NCBI GenBank assembly: GCA_045593555.1
Contig: JAZNWU010000029.1
Location: forward strand, 1 to 64,000
Origin: Fimenecus sp045593555
Lineage (GTDB): Bacteria; Bacillota; Clostridia; Oscillospirales; Acutalibacteraceae
Direction of reading: 5' to 3'
Length of the DNA stretch: 64,000 nt
In this document: positions 1 to 7,052 of the stretch, one piece after another
How the letters are laid out: each line of letters opens with the position of its first letter
Numbering within the stretch: the stretch's first letter is position 1
The notes under the pieces: generated by a model
The model's input: only the letters and a program-made list of their open reading frames with translations
Database searches by the model: none
What the model was told of the DNA's origin: nothing
Position numbers and translations under genes: made by a program

Positions 1-166
1 ATCACCGTAGGTGTATATCATCAAAGGCGGTGAGCCGCCTTTGTATCTCATCACACCTTCAGGTGTGTATTTCTGTCGGCTTGATGATATACAAAACTTC
101 GTTTTGATGATATGCAATTTCTACGAAATTGATGATATACAAATCCTTCGGATTTGATAATATTTT
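1..166. repeat. Array of covarying mini-hairpins with a 10-nt spacer (array 1)
   Basis: A fixed spacer word, GATGATATAC (or one-base variants), separates short hairpins whose sequences differ from unit to unit but always pair: AAAAC-TTC-GTTTT, AATTTC-TAC-GAAATT and AAATCC-TTC-GGATTT. On the left the spacer appears in the opposite orientation (GTATATCATC, GTATCTCATC), around a larger hairpin AAAGGCGG-TGAG-CCGCCTTT, so the array is head-to-head. It is cut by the window edge. A second array with the same architecture lies at 2571-2735. No function is known to me. Confidence 0.75.
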
Positions 167-255
167 TAATAGTTTGATTTTCGTTACATAGACACATCTG
201 AATTATGCCTGCAATTCGAACCATTTGTGTTCCGTTTGCAGGTATTTTCGTTTTT

Positions 256-290
256 AAAACCCTTGATATCTCGAGGGTTTTCTTTATTTT
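256..290 (+). terminator. Possible intrinsic terminator
   Basis: AAAACCCT (256-263) pairs with AGGGTTTT (274-281) and is followed by a T-rich run. A T-rich stretch also lies on the other side, so it could work in both directions. No intact gene lies directly upstream on either strand. Confidence 0.4.
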
Positions 291-373
291 GTATAGATTT
301 TTCAAATGTTACACAAATGTCAAAACAGCGTGATTTTAAATACAAAAGTGAAATTATTCTTTTATTCGAACCA

Positions 374-600
374 CTATTGTCCCGTTTCAGTTTGTTTTGA
401 ATCTGTGTGTTTATTGAAATATTCTGCTTCGTATGCATCCGGTGTTCTGTATCGGAGCAAAGAGTGAGGTCTTTTAGTGTTATAGCAGTTCATAAAATTG
501 TTTATACCTTTCTTGACCTCAGTTTCAGTTCTATAGTTTGTCCTATAAAACTCTACTTGCTTGAATTTATATGGATTAAAGAACGAATATTTACTACTAA
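374..600 (-). pseudogene. IS3-family transposase (OrfB) C-terminal remnant
   Basis: Read on the minus strand from about 600 to the TAG at 374-376, one frame gives a typical IS3-family OrfB C-terminus. It contains the segments VEFYRTNYRTETEVKKGI and YNTKRPHSLLRYRTPDAYEA, which match the conserved end of the rve integrase domain (the usual form is YNxxRPHxxLxxxTPxEYE). The DDE catalytic core is absent and nothing upstream (beyond about 600) continues the frame, because the LysR terminator begins there. This is a dead fragment of an insertion sequence. The motif GGTTCGAAT occurs both just beyond the stop (about 366-373) and near 217-225, perhaps remains of element ends. The family assignment is from motif reading only. 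Confidence 0.7.
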
Positions 601-603
601 ACG

Positions 604-641
604 AAAATGGCGGCAGGGAGAATTTTCCTTACCACCGTTTT
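604..641 (-). terminator. Terminator hairpin of the lysR gene
   Basis: AAAATGGCGGCAGG (604-617) pairs, with G-U wobbles, with CCTTACCACCGTTTT (627-641). On the minus strand the stem is followed by TTTTCGTTT. It sits just past the stop of the LysR gene. Confidence 0.6.
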
Positions 642-643
642 GC

Positions 644-1510
644 TTATCTATACTGCAAATAATCTATAAATCGTTTCATCGCAAGTGAGACCGTTTTCTT
701 ATCCCTTAAAGCAAGCCCAATATTTCTACATGCAGGAACATCAAGTTCTTTTGCTATAATTCTATACGGAACACGCTTTAAAATCAACTCAGGGAGTATG
801 GCGATACCGAGTCCGCTTTCTACCATGGACATTACAGCGTAGTCATCCCAAGTAGTGAATTTTACGTTTGGTGTTAAATTATTACGCTCAAATATTTCTG
901 AGATTTCTGCTTTTGCGCCTTTCTCAAGAAGCATAAAAGGTTCTTTACAAAGTGCGTTTACAGGAAATAAGTCGCAATCTTTCAATGGATGATTTTCAGG
1001 AATTATTGCCATAAGTTTATCTTCTTCGAGAAATATTGTTTCAAATTCAGGTTGGGTGGGTAATCTTAAAAATCCACAATCAACTCTACCTGTATGTATC
1101 CATTCTTCAATTTCAGTATAATCTCCAAGCAAAAGCTCGTAGTCGATATTAGGATAATCCTTTTGAAATTCCTTGATTATATTTGGAAGCCAATGGGTAG
1201 CCACACTCGAAAATGTACCTATGCGAATAAGTCCGGATTGCAATCCGTTTAGTTCATCGACCTGCATTTTCAGTTTATCAAAATCGGTACAAAGATTCTG
1301 TGCATACGGCAACAACTTTACTCCATCACTTGTAGGCTTTACGCCATTCTTACTTCTTTCAAGCAGTGTTACGCCCCATTCTTTTTCAAGGTCAGCAATC
1401 ATTCTGCTGATTCCTGATTGGGTATAGTTCAGTATCTCTGCCGCTTTTGTAAAACTTCCGTATTCTACAGTCTTAACAAACGAAAGGTATTTTTGTAAAT
1501 TCATATCCAT
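644..1510 (-). CDS. LysR-family transcriptional regulator
   Basis: This is a DNA-binding regulator of the LysR type. Its N-terminal winged helix-turn-helix (about residues 1-60 from MDMNLQKY) carries the family pattern FTKAAEILNYTQSGISRMI, followed by a LysR substrate-binding domain to the C-terminus. The longest frame opens at 1552, but I place the start at 1510 (a second ATG follows at 1504), because GGTGAT lies just upstream and family alignments begin at MNLQ. It is transcribed divergently from the EamA transporter at 1615, the classic arrangement in which a LysR protein controls its neighbour and itself from the shared intergenic region. The effector is unknown; the transporter suggests an exported small metabolite. 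Confidence 0.92.
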   Translation of the reverse strand: MDMNLQKYLSFVKTVEYGSFTKAAEILNYTQSGISRMIADLEKEWGVTLLERSKNGVKPTSDGVKLLPYAQNLCTDFDKLKMQVDELNGLQSGLIRIGTFSSVATHWLPNIIKEFQKDYPNIDYELLLGDYTEIEEWIHTGRVDCGFLRLPTQPEFETIFLEEDKLMAIIPENHPLKDCDLFPVNALCKEPFMLLEKGAKAEISEIFERNNLTPNVKFTTWDDYAVMSMVESGLGIAILPELILKRVPYRIIAKELDVPACRNIGLALRDKKTVSLAMKRFIDYLQYR

Positions 1511-1614
1511 GCAATCACCATAACAAAATGTAATTTTAAACATAACAAACATTCGCTTTTGTTATGTTATGGTTTATGATACAATATTTTTAATCTAAAA
1601 TCAAGGAGTATAAC
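1511..1614. promoter_or_regulatory. Divergent lysR/eamA control region
   Basis: This 104-bp region is AT-rich and contains repeats of ATAACAAA and its inverse TTTTGTTAT (1541-1565), forming an interrupted dyad of the size expected for a LysR-type operator. For the transporter, TACAAT (1580-1585) could serve as a -10 with only a weak -35 near 1559, fitting an activator-dependent promoter. AAGGAG at 1603-1608 is the ribosome binding site of the 1615 gene. Confidence 0.5.
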
Positions 1615-2475
1615 ATGGATAGAAAAGCATTTTTAAAATATATATCTGCATTACTGTTGTTCGGTTTAAATGGCATAGTAGCAAGCCATATACCTCTAAA
1701 TAGTTATGAAATTGTATTTTTACGAACAATAATCGGTAGTATTCTTTTAATTATCCTCTTCTTAATTGGTAAGGGTAAATTTCATATAAAAAAACATAAG
1801 AAAGACACAGTTTTTATAGCTTTGTCAGGTATTGCAATGGGAACAAGTTGGATGTTCTTATATGAAGCATATCAGAAGATAGGTATAAGTTTATCGTCGT
1901 TACTTTATTATTGTGGTCCTGTTATTGTGATGATATTATCACCGATTATCTTTAATGAAAAACTGACTGTGCCAAAAGTATTAGGTTTTGTAACGGTGCT
2001 TGTTGGTATTTTTCTTGTAAACGGTAATGCAGTTGGCAAGAGCAACCCTTGGGGTCTGTTCTGCGGTGCAATGTCAGCTGTAATGTATTTCTTTATGGTA
2101 ACACTTAACAAGCAATCAAAAAATATAAGCGGAATGGAAAACTCCGTGATACAACTTGCGGTTAGTTTCTTGACCGTTGCGGTGTTTACAGGAATTAAAC
2201 AAGGATTTATTATCAATGTACCTGAGGACGCTTGGGCTTGGATTTTAATACTCGGTGTTCTAAATACGGGAGTTGGTTGTTATCTTTATTTCTCACCTCT
2301 TGCAAAACTTCCTGTGCAAACAGTAGCAGTGTGCGGTTATTTGGAACCGTTGTCAGCTGTTGTTTTTGCTGCCCTATTGCTCGGTGAGAAAATGACCGTA
2401 ATACAAATTATTGGTGCGATATGTATTATTGGTGGTGCAATGATTGGCGAATTAGTAAAATCAAAAAGAGCATAA
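1615..2475 (+). CDS. EamA/DMT-superfamily transporter
   Basis: This is a predicted ten-helix inner membrane permease of the drug/metabolite transporter superfamily with two EamA repeats (roughly residues 5-140 and 150-282). The first repeat has the typical FLRTIIGSILLIILFL segment, and the second ends in a YLEPLSAVVFAALLLGE motif followed by a last helix, a hallmark of EamA permeases. At 286 residues its length is normal. It starts at ATG 1615 with AAGGAG six bases upstream. The divergent LysR regulator probably controls it. The substrate cannot be read from sequence; family members export amino acids and related metabolites. Confidence 0.92.
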   Translation: MDRKAFLKYISALLLFGLNGIVASHIPLNSYEIVFLRTIIGSILLIILFLIGKGKFHIKKHKKDTVFIALSGIAMGTSWMFLYEAYQKIGISLSSLLYYCGPVIVMILSPIIFNEKLTVPKVLGFVTVLVGIFLVNGNAVGKSNPWGLFCGAMSAVMYFFMVTLNKQSKNISGMENSVIQLAVSFLTVAVFTGIKQGFIINVPEDAWAWILILGVLNTGVGCYLYFSPLAKLPVQTVAVCGYLEPLSAVVFAALLLGEKMTVIQIIGAICIIGGAMIGELVKSKRA

Positions 2476-2536
2476 AATAAGATTATGTAGGAGAGCTTGT
2501 ATAGGGGTTCGAAAAGGTGTAGAGGTCCCAAAAAAT

Positions 2537-2567
2537 AAAGCATCTGCAATAGCAGGTGCTTTATTTT
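2537..2567 (+). terminator. Intrinsic terminator after eamA
   Basis: AAAGCATCTGC (2537-2547), loop AATA, GCAGGTGCTTT (2552-2562), then ATTTTT. One G-U pair. Confidence 0.85.
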
Positions 2568-2570
2568 TAT

Positions 2571-2735
2571 CCAATCCGAAGGATGGGTATGTAATCGCCA
2601 TCAGGCGTATGTAATCATCGAAGCTGTATGTAATTTTTATTCAATATACTTCGGGTTGATTACATACACAACTACGTTGTGATTACATTCCGACTTCGTC
2701 AGATTACATACAAGGTTTCGCCTTGATTTTTACTT
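2571..2735. repeat. Array of covarying mini-hairpins with a 10-nt spacer (array 2)
   Basis: This has the same architecture as the array at 1-166 but with the spacer word GATTACATAC. On the right the units are ACAAC-TAC-GTTGT, a short one with CGACTTCGTCA, and AAGG-TTTCG-CCTT, each separated by GATTACATAC or GATTACATTC. On the left the spacer is inverted (GTATGTAATC) around units such as ATCCGAAGGAT and GCCATCAGGC, so the array is head-to-head around about 2640. The paired but sequence-variable units point to selection on structure. No coding potential was seen. Confidence 0.75.
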
Positions 2736-2775
2736 TATTGCAAGTCAAGGTGTTATAGGTGTGGTCGAACTATAC

Positions 2776-2803
2776 TTGACTTTTTGAGTATTTATTGTAT
2801 AAT
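2776..2803 (+). promoter_or_regulatory. Sigma-A-type promoter of the methyltransferase leader
   Basis: TTGACT (2776-2781), a 16-bp spacer and TATAAT (2798-2803). AAGTCAAG (2742-2749) and CTTGACTT (2775-2782) form an inverted repeat that overlaps the -35 and might be an operator, or chance. The predicted transcript begins near 2810, about 25 nt before the leader ORF. Confidence 0.75.
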
Positions 2804-2834
2804 AAGTTAAAAATTTCAGTTGGAGGAAATCGGT

Positions 2835-2870
2835 ATGTTCTTTATCTCTATTCGACGCAGACGAAGATAG
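2835..2870 (+). CDS. Leader peptide MFFISIRRRRR (putative attenuator peptide)
   Basis: This is an 11-codon ORF with a strong ribosome binding site (TTGGAGGAAATCGGT before ATG 2835) and a stop at 2868-2870. The peptide is four-fifths hydrophobic start plus an unbroken run of five arginines (CGA CGC AGA CGA AGA). It lies between a consensus promoter and a hairpin/terminator region upstream of a methyltransferase, the layout of ribosome-stalling leaders that control resistance genes. Arg/Lys-X-Arg/Lys segments are known macrolide-dependent arrest motifs (ErmD-type leaders), which is why the run stands out. The inducer is inferred, not shown. Confidence 0.65.
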   Translation: MFFISIRRRRR

Positions 2871-2985
2871 CTTGTATCTTGTATTAGGTACAGGCTTAAA
2901 TTGCTATGTGCCTGATAGAGTGATAGAGAAAAGTTTACCTTTTATATTACTGTTAATGGCATATAGCTGTTAACAGTATTTTTTT
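2869..2985 (+). promoter_or_regulatory. Attenuator: alternative hairpins ending in an intrinsic terminator
   Basis: Hairpin 1 is AGCTTGTATC (2869-2878) with GGTACAGGCT (2887-2896), ten pairs with two wobbles, and its 5' arm begins inside the leader peptide stop codon. CAGGC (2891-2895) can instead pair with GCCTG (2910-2914). A terminator follows: TACTGTTAATGGC (2948-2960), loop ATATA, GCTGTTAACAGTA (2966-2978), then seven T. A ribosome stalled in the arginine run would cover the 5' arm of hairpin 1. This is consistent with transcription attenuation of the gene at 3008. Confidence 0.65.
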
Positions 2986-3007
2986 ATTATTTTGGAGGTT
3001 ATTAAAA

Positions 3008-3754
3008 ATGAACATTATTAAATATTCATCATTAAACAAAGCAATTTTTGAACAAATCAGTTTACCCGACAATGCAGTTATTGCAGATTTGGGGTGCCGT
3101 GATGCAAGTTTTCTTTTAGGGTTTCAGCAGGTTTTCCCCGATAAAATCAAAACAGCCATTGGTGTAGATATCACTGACAAAGGGTTTAAGAATGTCAAAT
3201 ATAAAAAGCCCATTAAGCTTAAGGTTATGAATTGCTCAAAGAAACTGAAATTTTCAGACAATACCTTTGATTTTGTGTTTACAAAGGATATGTTTGAGTG
3301 CGTTCCAGATAAAGATTTTTTAGTCAGGGAGATTTACAGAATTTTAAAGCCAGGCGGAGTGGTGATTTCTGTAAACTGTGATTGGGACAGCGTCACATAT
3401 AACGGTGAAAATAAAGACCTGATTTCAAAAGTGATTCACGCCTATGCAGTCACAAAGCAACCTTGGATGGATGACCTTGACAGTTGGATAGGCAGAAGGA
3501 TGTACGGCTACTTTAATAAAAGCAAGCTTTTTGAAAGTTCTGTAAGCGTTCATAATGTTGTTGAAACAGAATACAAAGAAGGTGCTTTTGGCTATGATTT
3601 CAGTAAACACTTTGCATGGCTCTACGAAGAAAATACGGGAGCTATAAGTGAAGCAGAATACGATGAGTTTATTGCCAATCTTAAATCATCTCAAGCAGAT
3701 GGAAGTTACATATTCTCAAAGCCTTATTATATTTATAAAGGTATTAAAAAATAA
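3008..3754 (+). CDS. Class I SAM-dependent methyltransferase
   Basis: The protein has a Rossmann-fold methyltransferase domain (about residues 10-150). Motif I is IADLGCRDAS near residue 25, the acidic end of strand 2 is IGVDIT, motif IV is FDFVFTKDMFECV, and post-motif RILKPGGVVISV is typical of the Methyltransf_11/UbiE type. The C-terminal 100 residues are not recognised. Start ATG 3008 has GGAGG nine bases upstream. The gene sits alone behind a leader peptide and terminator, so its expression is probably conditional. The context suggests an antibiotic-responsive enzyme acting on rRNA or on a drug, but the substrate cannot be told from sequence; no Erm or Cfr signature is visible. Confidence 0.85.
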   Translation: MNIIKYSSLNKAIFEQISLPDNAVIADLGCRDASFLLGFQQVFPDKIKTAIGVDITDKGFKNVKYKKPIKLKVMNCSKKLKFSDNTFDFVFTKDMFECVPDKDFLVREIYRILKPGGVVISVNCDWDSVTYNGENKDLISKVIHAYAVTKQPWMDDLDSWIGRRMYGYFNKSKLFESSVSVHNVVETEYKEGAFGYDFSKHFAWLYEENTGAISEAEYDEFIANLKSSQADGSYIFSKPYYIYKGIKK

Positions 3755-3826
3755 AACAATTATCTTATACAGATATAGCAATACTTTATATTATATGGTA
3801 TTATATTTTGTATAGGGAGTGATATT

Positions 3827-4519
3827 GTGAAAAAGTTCTGGTCATACATTTCAAACGGTAAGTATTCTGTCGGAACAACAGGGCAGACAGTTTATCTTTA
3901 TGATGAAAACGGAAATGAAATCGGCAAGTTTAAGGATATAATATATGCATATACACCTATGTTTTCTCCTGATGGGAAGATTTTTGTAGTCAAATCAGCC
4001 GATGGAAGATTAGCTGTTTATTCTTTGGAAAATCGTGCTTTGATTAAAAAGTTTCGTTTTTCAAAAGTAGATGGTGCTCAGGATGAAGGCTTTTGTTTTT
4101 CTCCGGATGGTAAATATTTTATAAATTTAGAGACTCATGGCGATGGTTTGCAATGGGCAATTTCTGTATATGATACTGCCGATTTTTCAAGGGTTTCACG
4201 GTTGTTACTTGAAGAAAAGATATCTGTTAGTTATATTGAATTTGATGACATTACAAATGAATACTATTGTCTTGTAAACGATGCTGAATGTCGCTGCTTT
4301 GTCGCAAAATATAAAAACAATACTGTTGTTGATATGCTTGAAATCACGGAAAAAGAATGGGATTTCTATTCTTCGTATCTCAGATTAAAAATGAGTGGGT
4401 TTACTGAAAAGCAATATGAATGGTCGTATATTGATTGTGAACTCAATGAATTAAAAGAAATGAATCTTTCTCTTGCAAAATTGTACAATCATTATAATAA
4501 TTTAAATTTTGAGAACTAA
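3827..4519 (+). CDS. WD40-like/beta-propeller hypothetical protein
   Basis: This is a 230-residue cytoplasmic protein with at least two blade-like repeats of the type FSPDGKxFxxxxxDGxLxVYSLE (around residues 45-75 and 90-120), as in WD40/TolB-like propellers. It has too few blades for a complete propeller and the C-terminal third is unlike the rest. It starts with GTG at 3827, with GGGAG seven bases upstream. There is no signal peptide or membrane segment. Its stop overlaps the start of a fragmentary gene at 4509. The function is unknown. Confidence 0.7.
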   Translation: MKKFWSYISNGKYSVGTTGQTVYLYDENGNEIGKFKDIIYAYTPMFSPDGKIFVVKSADGRLAVYSLENRALIKKFRFSKVDGAQDEGFCFSPDGKYFINLETHGDGLQWAISVYDTADFSRVSRLLLEEKISVSYIEFDDITNEYYCLVNDAECRCFVAKYKNNTVVDMLEITEKEWDFYSSYLRLKMSGFTEKQYEWSYIDCELNELKEMNLSLAKLYNHYNNLNFEN

Positions 4520-4898
4520 AACAAAAGATTTATTAAAGAAACCATTACCTGAAATGCCTTATGAAAAAGCAGATGCATTATCAAAAAATGGAATTACATT
4601 AACACCTTTTGAGCGTAAAAATGATATATTATCGGAAATAAGTTTGCAAAATGAAATCGGGTTTAAGAAAATGCCTGATGGAACTTATCTTGTGTCAATG
4701 GCTTGTCCAATGCTTGAAATCACAGTTAAGATGATTGATTGGTGGTTCTGGTGGCATCCACAGGCAAAAGAGCGTTATCAGGTCTGGTTTCTGAGTGAAT
4801 ATATCGAAATCTTTGTGAATTTCTTCCTTTATTATATGAAGAATATAAACGAATTTTCTGCGTTCTTGAAAAAAGTAAACATTTATGGTATTTTATAA
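4509..4898 (+). pseudogene. N-terminal fragment of a DAPG-hydrolase-like protein
   Basis: Residues 1-93 of this frame resemble the N-terminal half of the DAPG hydrolase (PhlG) family, ending in the family hallmark MIDWWFWWHPQAKERYQVWF. After that the sequence changes abruptly to SEYIEIFVNFFLYYMKNI with low-complexity aromatic codons and stops, although full-length members run to about 280 residues and carry further metal-binding histidines. The only start in frame is TTG 4509, inside the preceding gene. I read it as a truncated gene whose 3' part was lost. The family match is from memory of the WWxxWH pattern. Confidence 0.55.
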
Positions 4899-4924
4899 TA
4901 AATAATTAAAAGGAGCGACACATT

Positions 4925-6184
4925 GTGGCAAGAGAAAAAGGAAAAAAAGGGAAAAAGACATTGATTATGATTGTTTCTATTATTGTGGTTATTGCAATTG
5001 TAATAACAGGTCTTAACATTTTATCTGTTCAGAATCTTTTGGAAAAAGGAAATACATACAACAAAGTTGAAATGGAAAATCAACTTATTCCTGAGAAGGA
5101 TGAAAACGGAAACTGGTACTTTACAACTGACAGAGAATTTAAGATAATGCAGCTTACCGATATTCATATCGGTGGTGGTTTTATGTCAAAAACTGTGGAT
5201 GAAAAAGCATTGAATGCTATTGCTACTATGGTAACAAAGGAAAAACCTGACCTTGTTATCGCAACGGGTGATATTGCTTTTCCTATACCATACAGAGCAG
5301 GTACATTCAATAACAACAGCGGTATAAAGGCTTTTGCAAACCTTATGGAAAATCTTGGTGTTTATTGGGATGTTACTTTTGGTAATCACGATGCTGAAGC
5401 CTATTCGTATTATGACAGAGAAGCAGTTGCAGAGCTTTATTCAAATGAGGAATATAAACATTGTTTATTTCAGGCAGGTCCTGAAGATGTTGACGGTTAC
5501 GGAAATCACACAATTGAAGTTAAAAACTCAAAAGGACTCATTACTCAGGCAATAATCTTAATTGACTCTCAGGCTTATGTTAAAGATAATATTATTGAAA
5601 GCATTAAGGGTACTTACGATAATGTTCATCCTAATCAGGTTCAGTGGTACGAATCTGAAATACTCAGAATGAACGCTGAAAATGAGAAAATCAGTAAAGA
5701 ATCAGTGCCTGTTAAATCTCTTGCATTTTTCCATATACCACTTGTAGAAATGGATGATGCGTGGAATGAATTCCGTGAAAACGGCTACAAGGATACAGAT
5801 GATTTCAAATATATTGAAGGCATAATCGCAGAAACAGGCAGACAGGTTTGTTGTGGTTATGGTGAGGATGACCTTTTTGAAAAAATGCTTGAACTCCAGT
5901 CCACAAAGGCTATGTTCAACGGTCACGACCATGTTAACAATACAACTTTTGAATACAAAGGTATTCAATTCAGTTATGGTTACAGTGTTGACTATTTCGC
6001 ATATTCAGGTATTGATAAGTTAGGTTCTCAAAGAGGTTGCACAATGATTACCTGCAAACCTGACACTACATTCACGATTGATAAATATAATTTCTATTCT
6101 GATAGATATGACCTTGACGGCTTCACTCGTGAAGAAGTTACAATGCAGTATGAGGATGTAACATATCAGGTTTTGCCTGAATAA
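4925..6184 (+). CDS. Membrane-anchored calcineurin-like metallophosphoesterase
   Basis: A basic N-terminus followed by one membrane helix (residues 11-36) is followed by an extracytoplasmic phosphoesterase domain. All five metallophosphoesterase blocks are present: TDIHIGG (D79, H81), ATGDIAF, FGNHDAE near residue 152, FHIPL, and NGHDHVN near residue 332. These bind the two metal ions of the active site. At 419 residues it fits the DCR2/purple acid phosphatase-like group. The start is GTG 4925 with AAGGAG nine bases upstream. It stands between two degraded genes. The substrate is unknown; phosphate scavenging or phosphodiester cleavage at the outer membrane face is likely. Confidence 0.9.
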   Translation: MAREKGKKGKKTLIMIVSIIVVIAIVITGLNILSVQNLLEKGNTYNKVEMENQLIPEKDENGNWYFTTDREFKIMQLTDIHIGGGFMSKTVDEKALNAIATMVTKEKPDLVIATGDIAFPIPYRAGTFNNNSGIKAFANLMENLGVYWDVTFGNHDAEAYSYYDREAVAELYSNEEYKHCLFQAGPEDVDGYGNHTIEVKNSKGLITQAIILIDSQAYVKDNIIESIKGTYDNVHPNQVQWYESEILRMNAENEKISKESVPVKSLAFFHIPLVEMDDAWNEFRENGYKDTDDFKYIEGIIAETGRQVCCGYGEDDLFEKMLELQSTKAMFNGHDHVNNTTFEYKGIQFSYGYSVDYFAYSGIDKLGSQRGCTMITCKPDTTFTIDKYNFYSDRYDLDGFTREEVTMQYEDVTYQVLPE

Positions 6185-6210
6185 ACCGTATGCAAAGGAC
6201 ATGAGAATGT

Positions 6211-6501
6211 ATGGTTAAAGAAAAATTAAGTAAAAAGAATTGGTTTATAATCACTCTTTTCTGCTTTATGGGTGGTATTGCCTGGAATACTGAAAATATG
6301 TATTTCAATACCTTTATTACCAATGAAATATATGCCGATGTATCACAGGCTGCTATCTTAGGCTCAATGGAAGCGACAACTGCAGTTGCACGAATGGTAG
6401 CACTTTCAGCTGTCGCAGCGGTTATTACAACATTTACAAATATGAAAATGACCGAATGTAAATGGTTAGCACACAATGGTCAACAACCGGATGAAGAATA
6501 A
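6211..6501 (+). pseudogene. 5' fragment of an MFS transporter
   Basis: The first 75 residues (MVKEKLSKKNW, then FIITLFCFMGGIAWNTENMY) match the N-terminus of a clostridial MFS permease, covering helix 1, the periplasmic loop and helix 2 with MVALSAVAAVITTF. The frame then runs into 20 unrelated polar residues and stops at 6501, so ten or more helices are missing. It has a good ribosome binding site (AAAGGA before 6211), so the fragment may still be translated. It lies directly after the phosphoesterase gene and before a headless TipAS gene, consistent with a deletion between two genes. Confidence 0.75.
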
Positions 6502-6516
6502 ATAAGAAAGTGTGAG

Positions 6517-6921
6517 ATGAAAAACATGAAAGCATTCGATAACAGCGATTTTAAAAAATACAGAAATGAAGCTCAGGAAAAATGGGGCAATACTGATGCA
6601 TACAAGGAGCATACCGAGAAAACAAAAGGTTATTCTGAAGATAAATGGAATAATCTTGGAACAGAAATGAACGATATTCTTGGAGAATTTGCAGTCTGTA
6701 TGACAAACGGTGCAAAAGCTGATTCAGCAGAAACACAAAGCCTTGTTATGAAACTGCAAAGTCATATTACAGAAAATTACTATACCTGCACAAATGAAAT
6801 TTTAGCAGGTCTTGGGCAGATGTATGTTCTTGATGAGCGTTTTAAAAATAATATTGATAAACATGCAGAGGGTACAGCTGAATATGTAAGTAATGCAATA
6901 AATGCTTATTGCAACAAGTAA
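6517..6921 (+). CDS. TipAS-domain protein lacking the MerR head
   Basis: This is a 134-residue protein that is almost entirely a TipAS antibiotic-recognition domain: AQEKWGNTDAYKEHTEKT near the start, then ITENYYTCTNEILAGLGQMY and DERFKNNIDKHAEGTAEY. In TipA-class regulators this domain follows a MerR helix-turn-helix and binds thiopeptides covalently through a cysteine; the Cys in YTCTNEI is at the equivalent place. Here no MerR domain precedes it, and the upstream DNA belongs to a truncated MFS gene. It may be a stand-alone drug-binding protein (short TipAS forms occur by internal initiation) or the surviving half of a broken regulator. The ribosome binding site is weak. Confidence 0.75.
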   Translation: MKNMKAFDNSDFKKYRNEAQEKWGNTDAYKEHTEKTKGYSEDKWNNLGTEMNDILGEFAVCMTNGAKADSAETQSLVMKLQSHITENYYTCTNEILAGLGQMYVLDERFKNNIDKHAEGTAEYVSNAINAYCNK

Positions 6922-7052
6922 AAAGATTAATAAATCTTAATAATTCTCATAATATACGACCAAACTGATGGTTGATAATCCCCACTCAACCAATGGTATG
7001 TAGATTTTTAAAGGAAAAATGCTTACACTGAATGTGAAAGGAGGAAATCCTG

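Noticed and set aside
1..166. CRISPR array
   Set aside because: The constant word is only 10 nt, the variable parts are palindromes rather than unique spacers, and no cas genes are nearby.
205..250. tRNA T-arm (GGTTCGAAT on the minus strand)
   Set aside because: No five-pair stem around the loop and no acceptor or anticodon arm; the word recurs beside the IS3 remnant and is better explained by that.
407..688. 93-aa plus-strand ORF
   Set aside because: It is antisense to the transposase remnant and the lysR terminator; no family features.
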